This document shows, piece after piece, positions 1-10,597 of a stretch of 64,000 bases of DNA (position 1 is the stretch's first letter; each line of letters starts with the position of its first letter). Below the pieces are notes generated by a model, which worked only from the letters and a program-made list of their open reading frames with translations, had not been told where the DNA came from and did no database searches. The translations under genes were made by a program, and so were the position numbers. This DNA comes from Trematomus loennbergii. Lineage: Eukaryota; Chordata; Actinopteri; Perciformes; Nototheniidae. The stretch lies in NCBI GenBank assembly GCA_012861695.1, contig JAAOOA010000061.1, positions 643,501 to 707,500 of the forward strand, in the 5' to 3' direction.

Positions 1-345
1 TGTTGCTGGTAGTGCCCAAGACCAGGCTCAAAACCCGAGGGCACCGAGCCTTTGCAGCAGCTGGCCCCAGGCTCTGGAACACTCTGCCCCTCCATGTGAG
101 GTCGGCCCAGACCCTAGGGGTTTTTAAATCCTCACTAAAGACTCACTTCTTCTCCCTGGCCTTCTAGTCAGAGCGGAGCACGACACCTGACTTTTCCCTG
201 TGTTTTTTATATTTCTGTTGTAATTTATTGTCTTTTTTTTGTGATTGTAGTAATGTGTTTTTATTACATGTACAGCACTTTGGCTCGACCAAAAATCGCT
301 TTTAAATGTGCTTTATAAATAAACTTGATTTGATTTGATTTACAT
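1..345 (+). mobile_element. 3' end of a non-LTR retrotransposon (LINE), 5' truncated by the window edge
   Basis: An open frame from base 3 to the TAG at 165-167 encodes the usual C-terminus of fish LINE reverse-transcriptase polyproteins, including the motifs RLWNTLPLHVRSAQTLG and FKSSLKTHFF. It is followed by about 150 bp of AT-rich 3' untranslated sequence that ends in TTGATTTGATTTGATTT, a simple tail typical of LINE 3' ends. The clade cannot be fixed from this fragment; an L2/Rex-type element is a guess. Confidence 0.8.
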
Positions 346-1252
346 GTTCCCTGTATCTACACACACACTGTATTAACCTGGTACACTATAAACCCAACTT
401 GCATAGAATCTGCTGTGAATTCATATAAATAAACATATGGAAAGGATGCCTAAATAACAGAATGATACTGATGTGTAAAAAGCCTGAGTTAATGCTTTGT
501 CAGGTCTGTCTCCAACACAGCGAGCATAACATTTTTTTCTGAAGAGATGGGTTTGATTAAAGCTAGGCTAACATTAGCTGCTCCATCAACACTCAGAGTG
601 ACTTCATGAAGTCATAAGTACAGCAGTCACTATATTGTTAGCACCACAGACAGTCTCTGGTTTATACAGGAACATGAATAACCCTGATTTAATATGAGCT
701 GCTGTCGAGCTCTGTTCTCCTCTCTGATTCCCCTCAGACCGTCAGAGACCCCAGGAGCACAATCTCAACACTGACAGGTTTTTGTAACAGAGCGTCACAA
801 ACTTTACACTCAAGTTGAAATGTGTCACGCTGCACGAATACGCAGGTGACATGAATTTAACATCTTCACTTCCTTCGTGTTGCCAGGCACGGATCTGGGT
901 CTTCGTATTGACTCTACATGTGATTTCACAAAACTCTGTTTTATCTGCTAATGCTAAACACAACCAGCTCACCAGGTTATTACTATTATTAATAAACATC
1001 TTAAAAAGACATATCATAGATATGCCCAAGTATTAAATAATGTTTTGGACAATATATATCGCTTTTAAATCAGTATTTATCAATATTGTTGCTATTTAAA
1101 ACCATTTTATACACAGATACAATGATAATATAATTGCATATTGAAATATCCTTAGATAATGTTAGCTTGCTCTGCTGCGTTTTTTACAACTGCTCACATG
1201 ATTTCATTAAAGAACAGTTTGATATATTAGATTACATCAAAACTGGATCCTC

Positions 1253-1400
1253 TTCAGGTCAGTTTACAGGAGAGACTCTACTTTGTGTCTGAGGGTCCAG
1301 GTTCATTACTGAAGAATGGAGGTGCCCCTATAGACCCGTCACTCTTCAGAGACCACATGGAGACCGTAGACCCTGCTCTCTGTCTGTGGAAACAACACAT
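1253..1400 (-). pseudogene. Decayed copy of the NLRC3-like N-terminal exon
   Basis: Read on the minus strand, this stretch repeats the exon at 1753-1883: SLKSDGSIGAPPFFSNEPG then PSDTK. The region equivalent to the donor reads AAAGTAGAG instead of AAGTAAGAG, and no start codon is kept. The bases following it (AAACTGGATCCTCTTCAGGT on the plus strand) are the same in both copies, so this is a local tandem duplication about 470 bp apart. Teleost NLRC3-like genes carry several such N-terminal repeat exons, so it could also be a second real repeat exon damaged by sequence error. Confidence 0.6.
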
Positions 1401-1752
1401 GTTTAAACATCATTAGTTCATTTAAAGAGCAGCTTTTGATCTATGACTGTTCACCTGATGAAAGATCTTTAGAGTTGTTGAGTCGTGATTGTGGGTTTCT
1501 GTTGTTCAAATTCATTAGAGTGTGAAACGTTTTACATATTTGTATTTTATTTGCTTAATTTAACACAAAGTCCAACATGTAGAGTGTGAGGATGATTTCA
1601 CTAGTAGATTATTTACTATCTCTGATGATGACAAGAAGCAAGAGATCAATTACACTGTTAATGTTCTCTACTGGGTTTCATTAAACAGTTTAGATGATCA
1701 GATACCAACAAACTGGATCCTCTTCAGGTCAGTTTACAGTGGAGACTCTTAC

Positions 1753-1883
1753 TTGTGTCTGAGGGTCCAGGTTCATTACTGAAGCATGGAGGTCTCTCCA
1801 TAGACCAGTCACTCTTCAGAGACAGACCGCTGGAGACTGAAGATTTGTCCTCTTCTTCTTTTAAATCACTCATCTTCTCCAGT
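1753..1883 (-). CDS. First coding exon of an NLRC3-like (FISNA/NACHT) immune receptor, partial gene
   Basis: The ATG is at 1871-1873, the splice acceptor lies just above 1883 (TTTATCTCTCAG) and the donor is at 1752 (GTAAGAG), leaving phase 1. The 40 encoded residues start MSDLKEEEDKSSVSSGLSLK and continue with a SDWSMERPPCFSNEPGPSDT motif. This S-K-S-D-x-S-M...PP.F...GPSDT pattern is the signature of the short N-terminal repeat ahead of the FISNA-NACHT domains in the large fish-specific NLR family. No NACHT or leucine-rich exon is visible; the rest of the gene would lie beyond base 1 or has been lost. A (TG)n tract ends only about 25 bp upstream of the acceptor. Confidence 0.65.
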
Positions 1884-1906
1884 CTGAGAGATAAACCAGT
1901 AACCAA

Positions 1907-2133
<227 letters not shown>

Positions 2134-2599
2134 TGTGACTGCGCTGGGCTGTCACATGTTATGTAACTCTGACTAATCAGAAAACAGGAAATAATAAAAG
2201 TGTACAACACTTGCAGAAGTCTCATGGACTCTAGGACGCAGATTGTTAACCAATAAGTTATTTTCTGACATCCAGTTTGACAGAGTAAATAATGAATGTG
2301 TTAAAAAGCAGATCCTGGTGTTAACACTCACCCTGTTGTTCTCCTCCTGACGAGCTGTAAAATGGCATCTGGCAGTGTGATCATACTTGGACTTTCACAC
2401 CTTCACCTGTCTGCAGCTCCTCCCTCTGATTCATAACCAGCCTTATCAGCTGAAGCAGTTCACACCTTTATATATACAGTATATAGTTCACACCACCAGC
2501 TGCTCTTGCAGTAACAAGTAGTGTACTTTTTTATTGTCCTAATGTGCACAATGTAGTGACTGCTTTTTTGTCTTGTTTTCTTTGTTATGTTCTCTGTAT

Positions 2600-2718
2600 T
2601 TTATATGTTTGTGTTATGTGTTATGTGTAACGTTGCTGCCTTCTTGGCCAGGTCAGCATTGAAAATGAGATTTTATCTCAATGTTTTTATCTAGTTAAAT
2701 AAAGGTTAAATAAAAAAA
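2600..2718 (+). mobile_element. LINE-like 3' tail
   Basis: The stretch with GAGATTTTATCTCAATG followed by TTAAATAAAGGTTAAATAAA and a short A-run looks like the 3' end of a retrotransposon that occurs in many fish genomes. No coding part remains upstream. Between 2130 and 2600, and from 2720 to 3500, I see nothing else I can name. Confidence 0.4.
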
Positions 2719-3516
2719 AAACATACAGGGACTTTGTTCAGTGAGACAGAAAAAGACATGCAGCTAAAAACAAGCTCCACAAAGTTATCAAAAGGACACA
2801 ACATCCACACATCAGCGTCCATAGGATATAATTCAATCTGCTTTATATAACAAACAATGAACAGCGACTTAAATAAAAACACAAGGCTACATTTAACTAA
2901 TTTACAAGATGTGCCAAAATCAGGGCTGAAATAGAGATTTCTCCTCTAGCAAGTGTTTTAAATAGGGGCAGAGAAACAGGAGAGAATCAGGCTGCAGCAC
3001 CTCACTGAAAAGTGTTTTAAATAGGAGGAAAGTGTGCAGGGATGCTCAAATGTGTGTTCATGCAGCCCCTAAAACGGTAATACTGATTAAAAATCATTTC
3101 TAGGGCAGAAAGTATTTTAAAAGTGAGAAAAACTATTTTAAATGGCTTAAAAAGCACAAAGTGATTTAAGTGCAGTTCCAAGATTCCCCACAGGAGGGCT
3201 CCAGGGAGCGCATCACCCGACATGAGCACAGTGCATTAACAGCAGAAAATACGATTAAAAAAGGCAAATCAATTGATTTCAAGTGCAGGGAGGCTCCGCA
3301 CCAGACACAGGTACATTCCTACATCCCCACAATAGTGACACTGATGGTTTAAAGTCGTTTCTGCGGGGAACAGAGTGCTAAAAGTCTGATTGTTTCAGAG
3401 ACCCATAGTAATGACTAATGATACAATAAACCATTTACATCTAAAAGTATTGATTAAAATTCATTTTTATGGGGAAAAGTGCAGGTGAGGTATTTTTGGT
3501 ATTTTGGGCAAAACAC

Positions 3517-3542
<26 letters not shown>
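3517..3542. repeat. (TA)n microsatellite
   Basis: Thirteen TA dinucleotides in an AT-rich stretch. Confidence 0.95.
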
Positions 3543-3548
<6 letters not shown>

Positions 3549-3654
3549 TAAAAACTGCAATATATACCTGGCTGCTAAATCATCAGAACTGTTACAGGAT
3601 GTGTATTTTGTAAATTGTATAACTTTTTATTTTATTATCATATAACTTTTTTTA

Positions 3655-3785
3655 ACTTTAAATACTTTTGTTTGCATGTAACTATGTAACATTAAGCTGT
3701 CAGTGGCTCTTTCCTGCTGTAACAACGTACATGTCCCTCTGTGGGACTAATAAAGGTTTTCTGATTCTGATCTGATTCTGAACTA
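3655..3785 (+). mobile_element. LINE-like 3' tail (GGGACTAATAAAGG type)
   Basis: CCCTCTGTGGGACTAATAAA followed by (GATTCT)n is a common non-LTR retrotransposon 3' end in fishes. A related tail (GGGACTAATAAAGGATTTCT) occurs at 22065-22090. Confidence 0.45.
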
Positions 3786-4173
3786 CGATGCTCAACAGCT
3801 CGCTTAACGGAACTTTGACGCTGGTATCAGTTTGGTTTCCCAACTTTTAATACTTTTTAAGACCTCGCGGACACCCTGAATAAGCATTCACATGTGTAAC
3901 TTCCATGTACATGTCACATCCTTTTGGGTAAAAATTAGGCTTTTCACAATAAGATCTACTTTGTTAAAAATCTCCAGATATTGGGTTTAAATGGGACTTT
4001 TTCCAAAAGATAAAACCACATTGTAGGCTACCTGAAGGGAATGTCCCATGGGCCAAAATATGTAAAATTATCCTATTTAAATGTGTGTTCTTATGATCTT
4101 TTTTAAGCTACTTTCATGTTTCATTAAGATTTAGCAGAATCAAAAAGAGAAGTGGAGTTTTGAAAAAGCCGCC

Positions 4174-4179
4174 TTTATT
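4174..4179 (-). terminator. PolyA signal of cart
   Basis: AATAAA on the minus strand, 27 bp after the cart stop codon at 4206-4208. This implies a very short 3' UTR. Confidence 0.75.
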
Positions 4180-4205
4180 TTGTAGTTCAGAACGACAGGA
4201 AGTTG

Positions 4206-4313
4206 CTACAGACACTTGAGGAGGATGTAGTCACAGACGGTTCCTCCGGGACATCCACACAACTTCCCGATCCTAGCGCCTTTACGCACCGCACACTGCT
4301 CCTCTGCATCACA
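4206..4313 (-). CDS. cartpt: cart exon 3 (cysteine-knot core and stop)
   Basis: 35 codons plus TAG. It starts at the cysteine (TGT at 4311-4313) directly after the acceptor GTGTGTCAG and carries all six CART cysteines. This is the receptor-active part of the peptide. Confidence 0.95.
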   Translation of the reverse strand, partial: CDAEEQCAVRKGARIGKLCGCPGGTVCDYILLKCL

Positions 4314-6301
4314 CTGACACACATACGCATACACACAGACACACAGAATAAATAAAGCAGGTGTAAATTCATGGAGCATTTGTTCTCCTTGGATCCCGAG
4401 TACAACAAATATTTAAGACCAAATCATGCACCATATCCGTGTGATACAGAATGGTAACTCAAAAACTGCTGCAACAACTCATGAGATGTAGAGCATGAGC
4501 ATCGTTAAGCATATCTTAAAATAGTTTTCTATGTGTGTTTATTTGTTTTATTTGTATGCCCACAACACCAAGTCCTCGTACGTGTCAACCTACCTGGTAA
4601 TAAACCTGATTTCTGATATACTTTCATACTATTGTTCTCAGCTCTAATGCATCGTAACATTGACACAGAGATAAAATACAGATCCATAACCAAGTGGACC
4701 CATGCAGACCTGTAGAACCGTTTGAGGGAAATGACAGGTTTCTTAAAGGTGGGGGAGGTAATTCACTTCAGAAACACTTTGTTATATTCCATGGAATGCT
4801 CTTAACATCCCGATAGCAATAAATACATTAAATGCTTTGACAATAAATACATTAAAAAAAATGTCATCTGTGGAAGCCGTGGCGCTGTAAAAAGCACGAC
4901 CAATCATCTGAGCCGGCCCGGCTAAAATAACTGGATGGCCTACCTGCCTGTCAGCCTTCCATCTGTGCACAAACTTATCTCGTGCCCTCATTGGTCATGT
5001 GCGCGTTCGTGTGTGTTGGAGGAGGGGCTCTGTAAGGAAGTCTGAAGGAAGGGGCAGATTTTTTTCATCGGTTGTGTACTTTCAAATTCTAGCGCACTCG
5101 AGCTGGTTCCTCCATTCTTACCTACCCTACCTTTAGAGATAAATAAATAATAGATCTTACTGCAGGAAGCCAGCCGAGCTTCCTCTCTGACGACGGCAGC
5201 TGTTTGTTCTTTAATCGCTCCAAGACTTCCTGTAGAGCTTCAATCTGAGGGGAGACGAGACACCTAATACTTTATTGACAATACAAAACATTCAACGCGT
5301 CTGCAGCTTCATAACGTTCTGAGAGTCAGACCGAGACATCTCAGGATTCACTGGATTCACTGTTCTTTCACTTTTGAGTCGGACATAACGTAAATATTTT
5401 TGTAATCATGTCTCTTTATTATTATTGTATATTTAGGATTTCTGTACACATTGTTTTTTTCTTAGAATTTTTCAATTTGCTTTTTCAATCTGAAAACCTA
5501 CTCCAAAACAAATATTTAAATAATATATTGGATAACATCTTTAGTCCCTCTTGACATGATTCAGATTACAAAAAAAACCTTATTTTGTTCACCAGTCAAA
5601 TAGAAGAATGAGATGAAGCCTAATTTAAAAAATACTTGACGTCATATTTAAAGACTTTCTTTGAATAATAAAAACCATTTGGGGTGTTTCAGATTATTTA
5701 GCCATATGTCTGTCTATATTTGTGCAGAAAAAAACCTCAAGTACTTCCAGAATGTATTTTTCAATCACATCGGCGTAAACGGGCTTCTGTATAAAACCGT
5801 TTTTTGGTTTCTTCACTCACCAAATCTCGCTCCTCGTGTAACGACGTCTATGTTGTATTTTTTTTTATGTTTCCCATTCACACCATTTTGCTTTTAATAT
5901 TTACCCTTTTTTTACATTTGAAAACCTAAACACAATAATATTTTTAAAATAATATAGTGGTCTTTATCCAGTCCTCTTCACAGGATTAACATCTCAGAAT
6001 ATTTGTTTTTTCAACAGTAAAAATTATAAAATGAAAACTAAATAAAAAAATACTCAAAAATTAATAAAAATACATTTTGAGGCTTTTTTTTATTATTTGA
6101 GAAATGTTCTTATAACTTCCAGAATTACACTTTTTAATCACATCGGCCGAAACGGGCTTCTGTATATTTTTTGGTTTCTTCACTCACCAGTTCTCGCTCC
6201 TCTCGTGTAATGATGTCTTCAGGCGATCGCTCTTCGCTGTTTCCGAACGCAACGAGCAGCCAGCAGGAGGCGCTGAGGAGCAGAATCCTTCGACTCACCA
6301 T
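4206..6301 (-). CDS. cartpt: CART prepropeptide (cocaine- and amphetamine-regulated transcript), three exons, complete
   Basis: Secreted neuropeptide precursor. The exons are 6188-6301, 5161-5244 and 4206-4313 (minus strand), all in phase 0, giving 38 + 28 + 35 = 101 residues. Residues 1-20 form a signal peptide (MVSRRILLLSASCWLLVAFG). Exon 2 supplies the IEALQEVLERLKNKQ helix typical of CART. Exon 3 supplies the bioactive core CDAEEQCAVRKGARIGKLCG and ends ILLKCL, with all six cysteines of the three CART disulfides present. Each junction has a GT donor and a pyrimidine-rich AG acceptor. The start is the ATG directly before the signal peptide. An upstream in-frame ATG exists but would spoil the signal sequence. 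The mature region is divergent: the human GKLCDCPRGT is GKLCGCPGGT here, and the KR cleavage site of the long form reads KQ. Teleosts have several cart paralogues, so the exact orthology is open. A TATA box and a CRE lie upstream. Confidence 0.95.
4743..5135. mobile_element. TTAA-flanked MITE, family A copy 1
   Basis: About 390 bp starting TTAAAGGTGGGGGAGGTAA and ending TTACCTACCCTACCTTTAG: terminal inverted repeats with TTAA-type flanks, as in piggyBac-like non-autonomous elements. Near-identical copies lie at 29811-30186 and 46331-46719. This copy sits in cart intron 2, ending about 20 bp from the donor of exon 2. Confidence 0.8.
5161..5244 (-). CDS. cartpt: cart exon 2
   Basis: 28 codons between acceptor CGTCTCCCCTCAG and donor GTAAGATC. 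It encodes IEALQEVLERLKNKQLPSSE and RKLGWLPA. Human CART has dibasic sites KR and KK here; this copy has KQ and RK. Confidence 0.93.
5740..5855 (-). pseudogene. Decayed duplicate of the 3' part of cart exon 1 plus its donor
   Basis: This block is about 80% identical to 6110-6216, which holds the end of cart exon 1 and the start of intron 1. It keeps the donor-like GTGAGTGAAGAAACC but has lost the open frame. It therefore lies inside cart intron 1 as a cryptic splice donor. Confidence 0.7.
6188..6301 (-). CDS. cartpt: cart exon 1 (signal peptide)
   Basis: 38 codons from the ATG at 6299-6301 to the donor GTGAGTG at 6187. The join EREL|IEALQEVL matches the KELIEALQEVL of known CART precursors exactly at the expected boundary. 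Confidence 0.92.
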
Positions 6302-6401
6302 GATGCCGCTGATCGACTCGGACACTGAAGGACTCTGGGAAACGCAGGACGCCTCAGACGGTCCTCTGAACACGGAGGTGTCTCAGAGATGAAGGGTTGT
6401 A

Positions 6402-6408
6402 TTTTATA
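6402..6408 (-). promoter_or_regulatory. TATA box of cart
   Basis: TATAAAA on the minus strand about 100 bp upstream of the start codon. It places the transcription start near 6375. Confidence 0.75.
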
Positions 6409-6420
6409 TGTGAGCAGCGC

Positions 6421-6428
6421 TGACGTCA
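6421..6428. promoter_or_regulatory. Palindromic CRE (TGACGTCA) of the cart promoter
   Basis: A perfect cAMP response element 12 bp upstream of the TATA box. Mammalian CART promoters are known to be CREB-responsive, so a conserved control logic is likely. Confidence 0.8.
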
Positions 6429-6689
6429 GAGAGAGGATATTTACCCGCTGATAATGAGACAAGCAGCGACTCACCTCCAGGTCAGATGAGAGAAACCTCC
6501 GCCCGGCACACAGGAAGGACATTTTGTGGAAGTGATTTTTTTTAAACTTGGGTGCATCCACTTCGATCAGAAGTTCAATTTGTGACCAATTATCTTTAAT
6601 AAATATATTCATGTTAAAAAACACTACATTTTAGATGAATATCTTCACATTTTTATAAATGCGTTATGTTAACATCACATTTTTAAGTA

Positions 6690-6702
<13 letters not shown>

Positions 6703-6744
<42 letters not shown>
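6703..6744. repeat. (TA)n microsatellite
   Basis: TATATA run with one CA break, following a short GT run. Confidence 0.95.
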
Positions 6745-6746
<2 letters not shown>

Positions 6747-6850
6747 TGTTGGGGAATAATTTGCTTAGGTATTCAACCTTCGACACAGTTCATAATTTTC
6801 TCTTTTCTCGTGGCATAGTTCTACGGCCTTGGTTATTGCTGCTATCTCTC

Positions 6851-7351
6851 TTAAAAGGGGACCTATCATGCAAAATGCACTTTTGTACGTCTTTTATACA
6901 TGAATATGTGTCCCCGGTGTTCCAGGGAACTCACCAAGTGTCAGAAAACACAACCATCTCTATTTTCCTCCATACCCAAATCTCTAAAAAAGGGGCTGCA
7001 ACGGATCTGATAAAAACTGATCCAGATTTGAACACTGTCCTGACGTCAGGACGGTGGCGCTACGGCTATTGGGCCAACTCCACCAATCAGGAGGAGACAG
7101 CCACGGCCATTGCCGTTCGAAAGCGCTGGAGACTCTGTAGTACATATGCCAGGCCTGTAGGTGGTGCTGTTCTCACAGAATCAGCCCTTGCAAAAACAGG
7201 GGTAAAAAAGTGCAATTTGAGCTAAATGAGGCATGGCTAAAATGCATGATCTGTTTGGTATTTTGAAAAAAAAAAAAAAGTATAAATATGCCTTATATAG
7301 GTATGGTCCTACATTATATTATTCAAATATAGCATGATAGGTCCACTTTAA
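6851..7351. mobile_element. TTAA-flanked MITE, family B copy 1
   Basis: 501 bp from TTAAAAGGGGACCTATCATG to CATGATAGGTCCACTTTAA: terminal inverted repeats with TTAA at both ends. Relatives lie at 16132-16833 (inverted), 57795-58119 (truncated) and 59555-60250. The apparent open frame over the left half is not conserved between copies. Confidence 0.8.
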
Positions 7352-7389
7352 GGAGGAGCAGCTTGGGTGCATTGTTGTTGCGAGGCTAC

Positions 7390-7940
7390 AGGGCCGTTTC
7401 TTCCTATAGGCGGACTATGCAGATGCATAGGGCCCCCGTGGCCACTAGGGGGCCCCCAAGAAAGTTCAGGTTCAGCCTCATATATTTGGGGAGAATTCAA
7501 ATGAGCCGTCTTTATTTGTAGACAGCCGAGCCCCCTCCTGTGTTCGGTGAAGCATTATATGCTTAAAAATCAAATGTAGGATATAAACACAACTAAACTG
7601 CAACGATAGCAAAGCTGAGGCTTGTGTTTTTGGGGTAATAAAGTCCAAATCATCGTTGGGCTGTCACCAAATGAGTAACGTCTGAGGAAGAGGAAAAATG
7701 TTAATTATATATTGTTGAGAAAATGCTGCATCTCTTGCATTTATTAACTTAGAGGAGCCTTATTGTTTACCTTTTTAATATCATTTTTTGTAAGTTTCAA
7801 TTGCTTGGTTTTCGTGAAATTAGCCTGTTTTCCTCTTAAAGTGAAACAGATTGATGCATCTCCACAGATCATCTTAAAGGCTACATTCATTGTAGTTAAA
7901 CTGTAAAAACTAGGGCCCCCAAAAAGCTAGAAACGGCCCT
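7390..7940. mobile_element. MITE with AGGGCCGTTTCT termini
   Basis: The left end AGGGCCGTTTCT and right end AGAAACGGCCCT are perfect 12-bp inverted repeats. No coding capacity. It ends 10 bp before the next element. Confidence 0.7.
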
Positions 7941-7950
7941 TCCAGTCAAT

Positions 7951-8601
7951 AGGCGCTTTCACACCAAGTACTTTGCTGTACTTAGTTCATCAGTTCTGAT
8001 GAACTAAAGAGCAGATCGCGTTCACACCGGAATAAGTTCCCTGAGGGAAGATTACGCAAATGAAGCCACTGACGTCACTTCTTCTGCTTTGGGTTTACTG
8101 GCAGGCCGCAAACAACTTCACGGCGTATACTGCCACCCGAAGTCCCGGCCGGAAGTCCCCGGAGTTGGGGACTGGCTTCAGTAGAAGCTGCTGGGACTCC
8201 CAGCAGCTTCTACTGAAGCCTTCCGAGTAAATCGCCGGAACGCCGACACCTCCTCATCTCCACCACTCCCATGTTTTATTTTGTGTTGCCATAAGTTAGT
8301 CTCTCTCCGTTGGTGCGCTGGGCTAATGCTAATGCTAATAATGCTAATGCAAGGATAATAAAATGGCAGCTTCACAAAACTTTTGGGAGTTTTACGGGGG
8401 GTGGTTTGCAATCCGCCCAGCCAATCAGAAATGGGAACCTTTTTCTCCCACGAAAGTACCTGCTCTCTAGCAGGGACTGAAAAGGGGGTGAAAAGGTTTT
8501 CATGAACTAAGTTCTAGTTCCGGATTTTTTTGGTGTGAACGCACATTTTCAGAACTATATCGGAACTATACTGGGAAAAGTACTCCGGTGTGAAAGCGCC
8601 T
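7951..8601. mobile_element. MITE with AGGCGCTTTCACACC termini
   Basis: Terminal inverted repeats AGGCGCTTTCACACC / GGTGTGAAAGCGCCT enclose 651 bp without a transposase. The inner part holds a near-perfect palindrome at 8174-8220. No clear target duplication is seen. Confidence 0.75.
8174..8220. repeat. Perfect 23-bp inverted repeat with a 1-base centre
   Basis: The arm GGCTTCAGTAGAAGCTGCTG plus GGA is followed by one C and then the exact reverse complement. It would form a loop-free hairpin or cruciform. Confidence 0.95.
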
Positions 8602-9329
8602 TATGACAGAGCACAAGCCGCATGAGGTAGTTTACTGTTCAGGGACGAAGGTTCCCTGGCGCACATTCTTTCCTATGAACGAGAGCTCTAGTTAGATTCA
8701 GGGTCCATATTTGTTTAGTCTCGCTGATAAAGAATGTTGATTATTACACTCCGAACTAGGTAAAACCTCGAGCTACAGAAAGAGTTCTTCAGAATTGGTT
8801 TGGCAACCGCTGTGTCAACTCGTGACACACCACCTGTCTCGTCAATTCTCCGGCCGTAACTCCAAATAAACCGTCAATGTTTTCCATCAAAGCTCCAGCT
8901 CTCCTCGTGTCTCTCTGAGTCCTGACTCTCCATTGCTTCAGAAGTTTCCCCCACAATATGTGTATATGTGTAAATCTTATTATGTAATGTTTATTTAAAT
9001 AGGTTTCTTATTTAATATTTATGTTCTTGGCAAAGTATTTTTCGGAGTTCTCTTTTTTTGTTTCGACACCCAGGTATTTAATGTTCCTTTAAACCAGCTG
9101 CCTCAGAAGGAAAAGGAAGTGGGATGACGTTTCAGGGTCTCCAAGTGTCACCGTTTACGTCAAAGACACGTCAACATCTTCCTCAGCGTTTGACTTCTGA
9201 CTCACACGGGAGAGGGTCAGAATAAAGTTAAATAACAGAGAAATAATGAGTCTGAAATGTGCACAGCGGGAGGAGAGGAAATATATTTTCTGATATTTAT
9301 AGACTGCAACACAAAGAGGGATATGCAGT
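8602..9329. other. No gene recognised (about 730 bp)
   Basis: AT-rich, non-repetitive within the window. Nothing coding is supported on either strand. It lies between cart and the 3' end of smn. Confidence 0.5.
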
Positions 9330-9623
9330 TGTTCCCCTTTGTTTTTATTAACAAAATAGGTCTTCCTCTGAATATGTGCATTTCATTCTTTAACAGGTCG
9401 CAAGAGATTCATTCTCAACATAATCAAACATTAAACTTAAACTCTCCGAACACAAACTGCTTCTGCACGCTGTACCTTCAAAACACTCCAGCATGAAAAC
9501 ATATAACTAAGAACAAATAAAAGTATCTTTAAAATATACAGAATAAATGTACAAGTGCACCTTCAAGGGAAAAAATAAACAGCATTGTCCCGGCTGCAAC
9601 TCGTTCCAAAATGCTCTCCGTTT
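9330..9623 (-). other. Probable smn last exon (3' UTR only)
   Basis: An acceptor with a strong pyrimidine tract (TTATTTTATTTTCTCTGCTT, then CAG) ends at 9624. An AATAAA lies at 9344-9349 on the minus strand. Vertebrate SMN1 also has its stop in exon 7 and a fully untranslated exon 8, which is why I place it here. This is inference; no coding content can test it. Confidence 0.5.
9344..9349 (-). terminator. Candidate polyA signal of smn
   Basis: AATAAA on the minus strand near the end of the proposed untranslated exon. Confidence 0.5.
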
Positions 9624-9781
9624 CTGAAGCAGAGAAAATAAAATAAATGTGAAATATGAACGACTGGATTCCAAGTTTTCAGATTCTGTCATTTAATCAA
9701 AGTTCAATTTACTTTGTTAAAGAATTTGCTTTATTTTTGTTATACTTGTGAGTAAGTAATGTCCATTTATTTAACTGGTTA

Positions 9782-10304
9782 TCAGACAAAATTGTCATTT
9801 AAATTAAATAAGGATTTTAAATCCTGCACATTTCTTCTCCACACTACCTCTTTTAAATCAGCACAGCTCTCCACTTTAAAAATGCAGTTTAAAGTATTTG
9901 TCATATGTAAATTAGGGTGGTCCTTAGTGCCATGGACATTTTCGAATTGATTTATTTTTAAGCTCCAACCACCGGAATTCATTCTATTAGTCAAGAAAAC
10001 TCTCCTGGTGAATTTTATTCTAATTCCAACAATATTTACCCCTCCCTCATGAACCTGGAAGTTTAGCCTCACGTACTGTAGGGTGACAATATTTACATTA
10101 GGGTGGTTCTTAAAATTGAAAGTGGGAAAGTCTAAGCTCCAACCCCCAGAATTCATTCTACTAGTCAAGAAGACTCTCCTAGTGAATGTTTTCCTCAATC
10201 TGACAACATGTACGCCTCCCTCATCGACCTGGGCTGCCACCACTGAGGCTACACTTCAAGGTTGATGAGGGAGGGGTACATGTTGTCAGATTGAGGAAAA
10301 TCTA
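9782..10304 (-). repeat. Duplicated unit with repetitive open frame and inverted partial copy, unknown family
   Basis: Two direct copies (about 9912-10051 and 10097-10232) each start ATTAGGGTGGT and end near CTCCCTCATCGACCTGG. A third, inverted partial copy (10258-10304) makes a hairpin with the second. On the minus strand an uninterrupted 153-codon frame (9782-10243) translates each copy into a similar peptide containing FTRRVFLT(S/N)RMNSGGWSL followed by NHPN or DHPN. I do not recognise the family. It could be a repetitive non-coding element whose frame is open by chance, or part of an unknown mobile-element protein. It lies in the intron between the last two smn exons. Confidence 0.7.
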
Positions 10305-10597
10305 AAACAAGACTAAGACAGAAAAAATAAGGGAATCTAAACTGGCTGAAAAGCATTCTCTAATATTTTTGTATTCAAAATTACTTACTAATGATTTTTC
10401 TATTATCAAAATATTTGGTGAATATTTTTCCGTTGATCAACACACCTATACTGTACGTTGATAATGGTTGCAGCTGTGTTTGATACAACACTTCTGAATG
10501 CTCCTATAAGTTATATTTGATATGAACCCCTTTTACCTTTCTATGAATGAACTGTGTAAACTCAGGTGAGTAAAGAGTCTACCCGTGTGTTCTTACC

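Noticed and set aside
6659..7225. 188-codon frame on the plus strand
   Set aside because: It spans a (TA)n run and a family B MITE; sister copies at 57795 and 59555 do not keep the frame.
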